Assembly: GCA_004524425.1 (NCBI GenBank)
Contig: SDNN01000024.1
Location: 1 to 22,483, forward strand
From: Promethearchaeota archaeon
Lineage (GTDB): Archaea; Asgardarchaeota; Lokiarchaeia; Sigynarchaeales; SOKP01
Direction: 5' to 3'
DNA length: 22,483 bases
The position numbers and the translations under genes are program-made. The notes beneath the pieces were generated by a model. The model was not told where the DNA came from, made no database searches, and was given only the letters and a program-made list of their open reading frames with translations. Positions 8,468 through 16,075 of this stretch are shown piece after piece; position 1 is the first letter of the stretch, and every line of letters begins with the position of its first letter.

Positions 8468-10405
8468 ATGATTCAAACACAATTTTCAGACAATGTTAAT
8501 GCAGTCATTATAAAGATAAAAAATGAAAACTATTTATTTGAAGTAGATCATGTAAAGGAAATTTATGTTCCTGAGGAAAATATCATTCCTGTGCCGTTAG
8601 CTAATAAGTGCATTGTAGGCATTATCGATATTAGAAAAGATATATACACGATTCTTTCACTTAGAAAAATTATCTATGAAGGTGAATTTGATCACAATCT
8701 AAATGGCACATCTCGTCTTCTTCTAATTGAAGTTAATGGAATGAATATAGCTTTTTTAGTTGATTCTGTAGTAGGGGTAAGGGAAATTCCTAAATCAGTC
8801 TTTAACACTAATGGATCTATAGTGAAAACGAATATTGACTTAAAATATGTTAAATCAATTGCCAATTTTAACAACCAGTCATTTATATTGCTAAATATTT
8901 ATTCTTTGATTGAGCCTTTCATTAAATCAATCGAAGGTAAACCTAATGTCATGCCAGAAGTTCCAAAAGTTTTGAATAAACCAAGAATTCGACCAGAAAT
9001 TAGTACGGACTCTAAAGTAAAATCTAATGTGATAATTACCCCCAAAACAAAAAAGATTAAAAAACAGGTAAGAGTTCCCGGAGATAAATTAGTTCTTAGT
9101 CCAGAACAGCATGACCTCCTCAGAGAAGTAGGAAATGTGGGAGCGGGAAACGCGGTCACTGCACTCTCCAGATTAATAAAGAAAAAAATTGAAGTCAATC
9201 TTACGGATGTCGGAATAATATCATTTGATCAATTGAATACACAATTTGGTGGTCCTAAGCAAAAGGTTTGTGGTATTTTTTCCAATATTAGTGAACCATC
9301 TCAATCAACAATTTTACAAGTATTTGACATGAAACCTTTATTAAAGCTCATAGCGACCTTTATTGGAGATAAATCAAAAATTGATCCTGAGAAAGTAAAG
9401 GTGAAAGGTGATCTTGATGAATATGCAATTTCCACGATAACTGAAATGGGTAACATCATGGCAGGTCATTATGCATCCGCATTATCTGACCTACTTGGAA
9501 TGAAAATGATGATAAACATTCCTGAATTTGCCATGGTTGAGGCAGAAATGCTTGGAAGTTTTCTTAAAAGAGAATTGGCTGAAATGACGGATTATGTCAT
9601 GCTGATTAAAACAGCCATCAATATATCTGAATTTGAACTCTCGGGATTTTTCTTCTTAATTCCAGATGTTGATACTTTGGAGACCTTTTTTAACAAATTG
9701 GGTATAAAATATGAAGAAGGTACCATTATAGCTAAAGAAAAATCAGAGATCATTACAGTAAGTGATATAAAACTTACTGAAGTCCAGAGAGATGCTTTGC
9801 AAGAAGTTGGTAATATTGGCGCTGGGAATGCTGCCAATGCTCTCGCTCAAATGATTAATAAGAGAGTGGATATCAATATTCCATCAGTTGAGATGGTAGA
9901 ACTGGATAAATATGCTAATAAAATAAGCAAAAAGAACGAAAAACTCTTGGTTGCGTGGAGTAATATTACTGGAAAAACAAGAGCCACAATTCTTTCGATA
10001 TTTAATATCAGTGATATTATCGATTTAACTGCCATCATATTAGATGATAAAAAGAAAAAGCAAATTGACCTACGGAGAAAGATTGAAACTATTAAAGATT
10101 TCCCTCTGATATATAGAAGTGCCATGAGTGAATTGGGACATATACTCGGCAGTCATTATACTACAGCAATAGGGGATTTATTGGGAATAAGATTAATGAC
10201 TGATCCGCCTGATATGAGCATAGATACTGGAAAGCAATTGTTCAATATTTTAAAGGAAGAAATTGGTTTGTTAAAGAAACTTTCCTTGGTAATAACCACG
10301 AATATTATCATCACAGACTTCAAAATCACTGGTACATTTCTATTTATCCCAAATCTAGACACTTTACAGATTTTATTGGATGCGTTGTCAAAATTCTATG
10401 CATGA
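8468..10405 (+). CDS. CheW-CheC-CheC fusion protein
   Basis: With the ATG at 8468 (AGGTGAG at 8454-8460 is its ribosome site; a GTG at 8456 lies inside that site) the product has 645 residues. Residues 8-155 form a CheW domain (VGIIDIRKDIYTILSL; IAFLVDSVVGVREI). A basic, proline-containing linker (155-210) follows, then two CheC units (about 210-415 and 435-645). CheC phosphatase sites follow D/S-xxx-E-xx-N with a proline 23 residues later. The four half-sites are D216/E220/N223 with Thr246 instead of Pro; S322/E326/N329/P352 intact; D442/E446/N449/P472 intact; and S551/E555/His558/P581 with Asn replaced. So each CheC unit keeps one perfect half-site. The predicted role is removing phosphate from CheY-P at the receptor-kinase array, to which the CheW part would tether it. 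Proteins with a similar coupling-plus-phosphatase logic exist in bacteria (CheV, FliY), but I do not recognise this exact architecture. Confidence 0.9.
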   Translation: MIQTQFSDNVNAVIIKIKNENYLFEVDHVKEIYVPEENIIPVPLANKCIVGIIDIRKDIYTILSLRKIIYEGEFDHNLNGTSRLLLIEVNGMNIAFLVDSVVGVREIPKSVFNTNGSIVKTNIDLKYVKSIANFNNQSFILLNIYSLIEPFIKSIEGKPNVMPEVPKVLNKPRIRPEISTDSKVKSNVIITPKTKKIKKQVRVPGDKLVLSPEQHDLLREVGNVGAGNAVTALSRLIKKKIEVNLTDVGIISFDQLNTQFGGPKQKVCGIFSNISEPSQSTILQVFDMKPLLKLIATFIGDKSKIDPEKVKVKGDLDEYAISTITEMGNIMAGHYASALSDLLGMKMMINIPEFAMVEAEMLGSFLKRELAEMTDYVMLIKTAINISEFELSGFFFLIPDVDTLETFFNKLGIKYEEGTIIAKEKSEIITVSDIKLTEVQRDALQEVGNIGAGNAANALAQMINKRVDINIPSVEMVELDKYANKISKKNEKLLVAWSNITGKTRATILSIFNISDIIDLTAIILDDKKKKQIDLRRKIETIKDFPLIYRSAMSELGHILGSHYTTAIGDLLGIRLMTDPPDMSIDTGKQLFNILKEEIGLLKKLSLVITTNIIITDFKITGTFLFIPNLDTLQILLDALSKFYA

Positions 10406-10418
10406 TACCTTTTAGAGC

Positions 10419-10425
10419 TTATAAA
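10419..10425 (+). promoter_or_regulatory. Possible internal TATA box before the gelsolin-like gene
   Basis: TTATAAA lies in the 80-base gap between the CheW-CheC-CheC gene and the gelsolin-like gene, the widest gap in the first half of the cluster. It predicts a start near 10448 and could give the second half of the cluster its own transcript. The sequence is AT-rich, so support is weak. Confidence 0.25.
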
Positions 10426-10442
10426 GATAAATCAATTAAATA

Positions 10443-10450
10443 ATTTTTTT
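10443..10450 (+). terminator. Possible poly-U terminator inside the cluster
   Basis: A run of eight T (10443-10450), followed shortly by another T-rich run (10456-10463), lies just after the CheW-CheC-CheC gene. T-tracts on the coding strand act as terminators in archaea. It may reduce read-through into the gelsolin-like gene. Confidence 0.25.
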
Positions 10451-10485
10451 CAAATTTTTATTTCATTAGATTCCATGTAGAGTCT

Positions 10486-11067
10486 TTGGAAGATAATAGA
10501 ATAATAAAAAATCACATCAAAAAAATGTCAAATAATAGTTATAATGAATATATATACCAGATCGTAGGAGAATCCATCAAGTTAAATCCCAAGAAGATTT
10601 TTGAACCTGAAGAGGTTTATTTAATAGTAGATAAAGATTTAAAACTTATCTGGATTTGGTCAGGAAAACATTCACGCTTATTTCATAGGTACATGGCTGC
10701 CAATTGGGCAGGTAAGCTAAAATCAAAAAAAAAGTTTTATAATTTTAAATATGAGCTTGTCAAAGAAGGAAGAGAACCCGAGGATTTTTTAGTTATTTAT
10801 GATGAAATAAAAAATCAAAGAGCTGATTTGCAATATCCTGGACAGTCTAGGAACCATAGAAAAATTCATAAAACACATGTTAAACCTGGATTGACGAAAA
10901 ATTCCTCCAGAATTCAATTTACGCAACCTGTTGATCAACTATCAAAATTAGATCAGTCCCGAATAAAAAGCCTATTAGCTGAAATCAAAGAAATCCAAAT
11001 GCACATGAAATATTCCTTTGAACATCTAGAGCGAAGGATTGCGGAAATTGAAAAAATTTTAGACTAA
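10486..11067 (+). CDS. Gelsolin-like domain protein with C-terminal coiled coil
   Basis: Residues 38-108 match the gelsolin repeat pattern: a first strand VYLIVDKD, the central IWIWSGKHS (family form: iyvWvGk.ss), a long helix LFHRYMAANWAGKL, and the closing KEGREPEDFLVIY (family form: v.EG.EP.eF). A basic linker (about 115-150) and a predicted coiled coil (155-193, IKSLLAEIKEI and LERRIAEIEKIL) follow. Gelsolin-family proteins bind, cap or sever actin, and Asgard gelsolin-like proteins are known to act on actin. Here a single domain is fused to a probable oligomerisation helix. The start is uncertain: TTG 10486 lacks a clear ribosome site, and the next candidate is ATG 10525, which still keeps the domain whole. 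CheR begins 14 bases downstream, so co-expression with chemotaxis genes is very likely. Calcium and actin contacts cannot be judged from sequence. Confidence 0.72.
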   Translation: MEDNRIIKNHIKKMSNNSYNEYIYQIVGESIKLNPKKIFEPEEVYLIVDKDLKLIWIWSGKHSRLFHRYMAANWAGKLKSKKKFYNFKYELVKEGREPEDFLVIYDEIKNQRADLQYPGQSRNHRKIHKTHVKPGLTKNSSRIQFTQPVDQLSKLDQSRIKSLLAEIKEIQMHMKYSFEHLERRIAEIEKILD

Positions 11068-11081
11068 GAGGGGATTCTTAA

Positions 11082-12173
11082 ATGATTAGTTTTGATAATA
11101 TTAAAATTCATGAGCGTCCTTATGATAAACTAATCAATTTATTGGGACAAGAAACAAAATTAAATTTCTTTTATTATAGAAGGAATTTTATAGAGAGAAG
11201 AATAAAATCGCGAATGATTCGTACCAATTGTTATACTCTCAAATCCTATTATAATTACATTTTGGCGAACAAGGATGATGAGATTAAGAAATTCTTAGAC
11301 AATTTTAATATTAACTATTCTTATTTCTTTAGAAATTGGGAAGTTTTTGATCTTTTTCAGACTTTATTTTTAAGAAGCTTGAATGTTGATGAAGATTCAA
11401 TTATTACTGATTTAAGACCTAATCCATTAAAAATTCGAAAAAAAAAGGCTAAATCCAAAAAGAAAAAAGGACAAAAGAGAAAAGTAGTTCCTCATAATAA
11501 CTTAAAACAGCTAAAAATAAGAAATACCTTAAATAAGCCTGTAATGATCAAGGATCCTAAACCTATAAAGAGGTTTTATAGTGAAAATTCAATTTCTTAT
11601 CTAAAACTCACTTCTTTACATGAAAAAGTGAAATCCTGGAAAAAAAAACAGAACCCTATTAACATTTGGTCTTGTCCTTGTGCCTCGGGGGAGGAGCCTT
11701 ATTCCATTGCCATGATCTTAGACAATCTAAGGCATCAAATCCCAGATTTTCCAGATTACGATATTAAAGCATCGGACATAGACCAAGAAGCACTTATTAA
11801 AGCCAAAAATGGAATTTATAGTAAGGAATCAACAAAAGATATTTCAAGTTATTTTGAAAATAGGTATTTTTCGAAAACTCCTGATTATTTCGGATATAAA
11901 TACTTATTAAAGAAAGAAATCATAAATCAAGTTCACTTTATCAAAGAAGATATTACTAAATGGCAAGATTGTAAGGTAAAATTTGATGTAATTTTCTTTA
12001 GATACTTGCTCATTTATTTTGACCGTGAAAATAGAAACAATGTAATAAAAATTATTGAAAATCAATTACGTAAAGGTGGATTATTGTTTTTAGGTAAAAC
12101 AGAAACATTGTTCAATTCGGAGTCGGCTTTAAAATTGGTTGATTCAAGAGATCATATATACATGAAACAATAA
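11082..12173 (+). CDS. cheR: CheR chemoreceptor glutamate methyltransferase with basic insertion
   Basis: CheR transfers methyl groups from S-adenosylmethionine to receptor glutamates. The N-terminal helical domain (about 12-100) includes RRNFIERRIKSRM and NINYSYFFRNWEVF. The catalytic domain begins at 194 with IWSCPCASGEEPYSIAM (SAM-binding motif I), then SDIDQEAL (231-238) and FDVIFFRYLLIYFD (301-314). The family usually has FCRNVLIYF here, so Asn is Tyr308. The protein has 363 residues against roughly 270-290 for typical CheR. The excess is an insertion of about 80 residues between the domains (about 105-180) that includes a very basic stretch at 118-134. Ribosome site GAGGGGA precedes the ATG. 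No receptor gene lies in the window, so its substrates are elsewhere. Confidence 0.9.
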   Translation: MISFDNIKIHERPYDKLINLLGQETKLNFFYYRRNFIERRIKSRMIRTNCYTLKSYYNYILANKDDEIKKFLDNFNINYSYFFRNWEVFDLFQTLFLRSLNVDEDSIITDLRPNPLKIRKKKAKSKKKKGQKRKVVPHNNLKQLKIRNTLNKPVMIKDPKPIKRFYSENSISYLKLTSLHEKVKSWKKKQNPINIWSCPCASGEEPYSIAMILDNLRHQIPDFPDYDIKASDIDQEALIKAKNGIYSKESTKDISSYFENRYFSKTPDYFGYKYLLKKEIINQVHFIKEDITKWQDCKVKFDVIFFRYLLIYFDRENRNNVIKIIENQLRKGGLLFLGKTETLFNSESALKLVDSRDHIYMKQ

Positions 12174-12186
12174 TCCTCTTCTAGAA

Positions 12187-12288
12187 ATGCATGAAAGAAC
12201 AGAATTGCTTATTAAAGATTTAACACCTTATAAGAAAGCAATATGGACAAAAGGGTTGATGAAAGCAAAAAAAATTAAAAATAAATAA
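12187..12288 (+). CDS. Possible 33-residue small protein between cheR and cheD
   Basis: A short frame from ATG 12187 to TAA 12288 fits almost exactly in the 117-base gap between cheR and cheD. It reads MHERTELLIKDLTPYKKAIW and then a lysine-rich tail. Its composition (aromatic, leucine and lysine mix) is protein-like, and its stop lies two bases before the cheD ATG, which would suit translational coupling because cheD has no ribosome site of its own. No ribosome site is visible for this frame either. It may be spurious. Confidence 0.3.
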   Translation: MHERTELLIKDLTPYKKAIWTKGLMKAKKIKNK

Positions 12289-12290
12289 AA

Positions 12291-12857
12291 ATGTTAGTTT
12301 GGTCTACAAAAATGGATAAATTCTACAAGAATAATCAATCGATACAACAAAACAAGGACATCGGAAAGGTCTTACAAATAGGACATTATTTAATAATTAA
12401 TTCTAAAAAAGCTAGTGAGCAAAATAGAATTGCCATATATGGACTAGGGTCGTGTGTTGCACCAATAATAATTGATAAACAAAATAAATATGCAGGAATT
12501 TCTCATATTTTACTTCCTAGTGCCAATGGGAGGAATTCAATGGAGTTTCCTCACAAGTATGCTAATCTTTCAATTAAATTTTTAATAAAGGAATTAATGA
12601 AACACGGATCAAATACAAGAGATCTCATTGCCATCATTATCGGGGGTGCAAATATTTTCCAGAATGAGGATTGGATTGTAGGAAACGAAAATGTACAAAT
12701 GGTTGAGCGTGAGTTGAAAAAATTTCAAATTAATATTGTAAAAAGAGAAATTGGAGGATCTAAAGGAAGGATTATCATATTCGACCCTAAATCATTCACA
12801 ATTTATAGTAAATTAACGGGGGAGAAAGAATATAGGATTTTATGGAATTTATCATGA
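12291..12857 (+). CDS. cheD: CheD chemoreceptor glutamine deamidase
   Basis: CheD deamidates receptor glutamines and, with CheC, forms a complex tuned by CheY-P. The 188-residue product shows the catalytic cysteine C55 in GLGSCVAP, histidine H72 in GISHILLP, and the closing signature GGSKGRIIIFDPKS (155-168). From memory of the Thermotoga enzyme, a catalytic-triad threonine sits six residues before the cysteine; here that position is Ile49, so activity may be altered or another residue may serve. The start is unclear: ATG 12291 or ATG 12312 (residue 8), neither with a Shine-Dalgarno. It lies between cheR and cheC, the usual archaeal neighbourhood. Confidence 0.9.
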   Translation: MLVWSTKMDKFYKNNQSIQQNKDIGKVLQIGHYLIINSKKASEQNRIAIYGLGSCVAPIIIDKQNKYAGISHILLPSANGRNSMEFPHKYANLSIKFLIKELMKHGSNTRDLIAIIIGGANIFQNEDWIVGNENVQMVERELKKFQINIVKREIGGSKGRIIIFDPKSFTIYSKLTGEKEYRILWNLS

Positions 12858-12889
12858 ATGAATCTAATTAAAATATGACGTGATCATAA

Positions 12890-13570
12890 ATGTTTAAAAT
12901 TGAAAAAAACCAATCAAACAACCATAAAAAAATCAAATTTACACCAGAACAGTTAGATGTTTTAAAAGAAATAGGAAATATAGGCTCTGGAAATGCCATC
13001 ACCGCACTTTCGAAGTTAATAGGAAAAAAAGTTGAGATGTCGTTAACATCGTTAGAGCTTACTCCTTTTTGGAAAATTCCGATATTTTTTGATGATAATG
13101 ATACTCAAGTTTTTGGAATTTTATCCCAAATACGAGAAAAAGATGAATTTAGATTAATGCAAATTTATTCTAAAGAAAGCGTCATAAGCATGATTAATTA
13201 CATCTATGAGAAAAACAAGATAAATCATGAAACTATCAACTTATTAAAAGATCTTGATAATTTCTCATTAAGTATTATTCAAGAAATAGGAAATATCTTA
13301 GCTGGACATTACACGAGTTCAATTGCTAATCTTTTATCAATTTCAATAATCCCTGATGTTCCAAACATTGCCTTAGATAATATCCAAGCATTAACAAATT
13401 CAACAATAGCTAAATATTCGCAAAAATCAGATTTAATTATTTTTATAGAAACTAAATTGAAGATTGAAGAATTAGAATTAGAGGGATTTATTTTTTTATT
13501 TGCTCCAATAAAAACGGTTAAAAATCTCCTAAAAATATTAGATCAAAAATTCAATTTTGAATCCGGTTGA
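12890..13570 (+). CDS. cheC: CheC CheY-P phosphatase
   Basis: This 226-residue stand-alone CheC is preceded by GTGATC, a good match to the archaeal anti-Shine-Dalgarno. The two half-sites are D23/E27/N30 (LDVLKEIGNIGSGNA) with Thr53 where proline is usual, and S128/E132/N135 with P158, which is complete. CheC dephosphorylates CheY-P and binds CheD, and it lies directly after cheD. With the fusion at 8468, three CheC units are encoded in one cluster. The first half-site of this protein and of the fusion share the same Pro-to-Thr change, suggesting duplication within the lineage. No FliY- or FliM-like motor segment is attached. Confidence 0.93.
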   Translation: MFKIEKNQSNNHKKIKFTPEQLDVLKEIGNIGSGNAITALSKLIGKKVEMSLTSLELTPFWKIPIFFDDNDTQVFGILSQIREKDEFRLMQIYSKESVISMINYIYEKNKINHETINLLKDLDNFSLSIIQEIGNILAGHYTSSIANLLSISIIPDVPNIALDNIQALTNSTIAKYSQKSDLIIFIETKLKIEELELEGFIFLFAPIKTVKNLLKILDQKFNFESG

Positions 13571-13619
13571 AAAATAGCAAAAAAAATAGAAGAAATGATT
13601 ATAACAAAAAGGTAGAATA

Positions 13620-14576
13620 TTGATAGGGTCTAAAACAACAATTTTAAATGAATTATTAACCAATCTTTTGGAAAGGATACCCGAGTTGTTGGCCTGTCTG
13701 GTAGTTGATTTTAATGGATTAATTATAGTCCAGCAGTCTGTTAAGGAAGTTGATGAAGAATTGGTGGGTGCAATCATGAGTGTAGTTGAACAGAACATGA
13801 ATAAGATTAAAAAGTACACTGAAACTTCTATTGGAAGTGGGAGTTTTGCGACAGATGAATTTCAGCTTTTTTATACAGAACTTGGAAAAGAACCCCCGAT
13901 GCTTTTTGTATTGGTTTCCGACCCCTCTTCTAATATTGAAAAATACATGCCATATTCTTATATAATCGCTGAGAAAATATCTCAGATTTTGACTGAAAGA
14001 GAAACTGAAACTAGCATTCCTAAAGTAAATGAAGATGGTGAATTGATCATTAATTCTCACGCAGAAAATAATGGAATCAATAAAATCTTATTAATCGGGC
14101 CATCAGAAGTAGGAAAAAGCACGCTACTGGGAATATACATGAATGGAATTTTTGAACCAAAATATAAACCAACCATAGGTATTTCATTAATTCAAAATGA
14201 ATTTCCCATTTCAAGAGACGTAAAGCTCAGAAATGTGATATTTGATTTATCAGGTTTAAAAAGTTTTGGAAAAATACGTAGATTTTATTATAAAGGAGCA
14301 AATGCCGTACTTGTTTTATTTGATTACACGAGAATAGAAACCTTAGAAAATATTAACGAATGGATTGAAGAGGCTAAACATTTTGTAAAAGATGTATCGA
14401 TCCCATATATTCTAATAGGAAATAAGATTGATTTGAGTGAAGATAGATTCTTAATGAAAACAATGGCTAAACAATTAGCTAACCAATATAAATGTCAATT
14501 TTTTGAAACCTCGGCCTTTACAGGTGAGGGTATTGATGAAGTGTTTACATTTCTCATTTCATATTTTTGTTCTTAA
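13620..14576 (+). CDS. Roadblock/LC7-small GTPase fusion protein
   Basis: The start is TTG 13620, with AAAGGT about seven bases upstream. Residues 1-128 form a Roadblock/LC7 domain (LLACLVVDFNGLIIVQQSV; EELVGAIMSVVEQNM; FQLFYTEL; MLFVLVSD). Residues 154-318 form a Ras/Arf-like GTPase: P-loop GPSEVGKST (160-168), switch I threonine T185 (KPTIG), switch II DLSGLKSF (209-216), NKID (268-271) and TSA (297-299). At the position of Ras Gln61 there is Leu213, the change that blocks GTP hydrolysis in Ras. Roadblock proteins serve as regulators or platforms for MglA and Rag-type GTPases; here both parts are in one chain. No lipid-anchor motif is seen at the C-terminus, although it ends in CS. It lies 49 bases after cheC and about 30 bases before cheB, so it belongs to the che transcript. 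Polarity or cytoskeletal signalling is a reasonable inference. Confidence 0.88.
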   Translation: MIGSKTTILNELLTNLLERIPELLACLVVDFNGLIIVQQSVKEVDEELVGAIMSVVEQNMNKIKKYTETSIGSGSFATDEFQLFYTELGKEPPMLFVLVSDPSSNIEKYMPYSYIIAEKISQILTERETETSIPKVNEDGELIINSHAENNGINKILLIGPSEVGKSTLLGIYMNGIFEPKYKPTIGISLIQNEFPISRDVKLRNVIFDLSGLKSFGKIRRFYYKGANAVLVLFDYTRIETLENINEWIEEAKHFVKDVSIPYILIGNKIDLSEDRFLMKTMAKQLANQYKCQFFETSAFTGEGIDEVFTFLISYFCS

Positions 14577-14605
14577 TAATAAATTTTAAGAAAGAGGTGG
14601 TTAAA

Positions 14606-15970
14606 GTGTCAGTAAACGTTTTAATAGCGGATGATTCGGCATTTGTAAGAAAAGTGATTTCCGATATTATTTCTAAAGATAAAAGGATTAACATAGTGGA
14701 TCACGCAGCAAATGGAAAAGAAGCCATTGAATTGGTCAAAAAACATGAACCAGATGTTTTATTATTAGACTTGTTAATGCCTAAGATGAACGGTCTTGAA
14801 GCTTTTGAACAAATCATGAACAATACACCCACAACAACAATCATTCTTTCCGCAATTAGTCCTCAGAACATGGATGCTTCAATACAAGCTTTATTAATGG
14901 GAGCATTTGATTACATTATTAAACCAGGAGGTTTAGGGGCAAAGGATTTGCCCAAATTCCGTAAGGAACTTCTCAAGAAAGTATTACTTGCATCTAAATC
15001 ACAAATTAGAAGAATTCTAAAAGAAAGCAATCTTCTTAATAGAAAAACATACATGAGACAAGAAATTGTCTCAAACGTATTTGAATTTGGGAAATATTTA
15101 AAAAATATAAAACCAATTCAAGAAGATAAAAAGGAAGTAATCCATGAAATAGAGCCTTCTTTAAAGAGTAAAAAAAAGATAAATAACAATCAAAATGTCG
15201 TAGAACATGTAAACATAAAAACAAAGAAAGAAAAAAAAAATAAAGCATGCAAGAAATCTGTTAATGATGGAACTAAAAATGAAATTAAAAAAACAAAAAG
15301 CTTCGTAATAAAAAAGAGTGGCGAAAAGAAAGCACGTTACCTTACAGAGATCGAACCTTTAAAAAAAGTAGCCTTACCTTCTAAAGTTGTTGTTATTGGA
15401 GCCAGTGTAGGAGGTCCAAGAACAATAAGAAATATCTTGAAAATGATACCAAAAAACTTGAATTGCCCACTATTAGTCGTTCAGCACCTTAATGCAAATT
15501 TTATAGAGACTTTTGTCGATACATTAAATAATTATTGCGAGATTAAGATTAAAATTGCTGAGAACAATGAGCCCATCCTTCCTGGCCATGTATACGTCGC
15601 TCCAGGAGACAGGCACATGGAAATATCTTTAAAAGGAAATAAACCATGCATTAACACTTATGAAGGTCCACCGGTCCATCACTGCATACCCAGCATCGAT
15701 ATACTATTTAATTCTGCTGCTAAGGTCTATAATAAATCAACCATGGGCATTTTATTAACCGGAATGGGAGAAGATGGAGTACTAGGACTTGGAAATATTA
15801 AAAAATCAGGGGGTATCACGATTGCAGAATCTCAACAAACTAGTGTCGTGTATGGAATGCCAAAACTAGCAGCAGAGAGAGGATATGCTGGCATCATTTT
15901 ACCAAACTATAATATTAGTGATTATATCATCAAATTTACTAAAAAGACAAAAGCAAAAGAAAAAAGTTAA
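14606..15970 (+). CDS. cheB: CheB receptor methylesterase response regulator
   Basis: I choose GTG 14606 because GAGGTGG (14594-14600) lies five bases upstream and the residues before it (from TTG 14567) are not family-like. The product has 454 residues. Residues 1-125 form a receiver domain with D9/D10, phospho-acceptor D55 (LLLDLLMP) and K106. The methylesterase domain (about 258-450) has S267 (IGASVGGP), H294 (VVQHLNA) and D390 (LLTGMGEDGV) as the catalytic triad. Between them is a long, lysine-rich linker (about 130-255), longer than usual for CheB. The enzyme removes methyl groups from receptor glutamates after CheA phosphorylates it, opposing CheR. It is the last core che gene in the cluster. 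Confidence 0.95.
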   Translation: MSVNVLIADDSAFVRKVISDIISKDKRINIVDHAANGKEAIELVKKHEPDVLLLDLLMPKMNGLEAFEQIMNNTPTTTIILSAISPQNMDASIQALLMGAFDYIIKPGGLGAKDLPKFRKELLKKVLLASKSQIRRILKESNLLNRKTYMRQEIVSNVFEFGKYLKNIKPIQEDKKEVIHEIEPSLKSKKKINNNQNVVEHVNIKTKKEKKNKACKKSVNDGTKNEIKKTKSFVIKKSGEKKARYLTEIEPLKKVALPSKVVVIGASVGGPRTIRNILKMIPKNLNCPLLVVQHLNANFIETFVDTLNNYCEIKIKIAENNEPILPGHVYVAPGDRHMEISLKGNKPCINTYEGPPVHHCIPSIDILFNSAAKVYNKSTMGILLTGMGEDGVLGLGNIKKSGGITIAESQQTSVVYGMPKLAAERGYAGIILPNYNISDYIIKFTKKTKAKEKS

Positions 15971-16027
15971 TATGATTATTGATACTAATAGTACTTTAGA
16001 GAAATTCATAAATCATTTGTAGAAAAA

Positions 16028-16046
16028 ACGTGACCTAATTTCACGT
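16028..16046. promoter_or_regulatory. Short inverted repeat upstream of the RHH-receiver gene
   Basis: ACGTGA (16028-16033) and TCACGT (16041-16046) form a perfect 6-base inverted repeat with a 7-base spacer, about 30 bases before the next gene. The next gene encodes a ribbon-helix-helix segment, a domain type that binds such palindromes, so self-regulation is conceivable. The repeat is short and could also mark the end of the cheB transcript. Confidence 0.25.
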
Positions 16047-16075
16047 GCTTAATGCAATTTTATTAGAACAAAGAG

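Noticed and set aside
8899..9198. Minus-strand ORFs inside the CheW-CheC-CheC gene (also 9592-9837, 9847-10125, 10156-10362)
   Set aside because: They mirror the codon pattern of the well-supported plus-strand gene and show no domain or ribosome site.
12887..13570. Second cheC as part of a FliY- or FliM-like motor switch protein
   Set aside because: It contains only the CheC unit, with no C-terminal FliN-like domain and no motor genes nearby.
13719..14060. Minus-strand ORF inside the Roadblock-GTPase gene
   Set aside because: It is antisense to a strongly conserved domain, with an unusual phenylalanine-rich composition.
14567..14605. TTG 14567 as the start of cheB
   Set aside because: It would overlap the GTPase gene and add residues not seen in the family; GTG 14606 has a well-spaced GAGGTGG.
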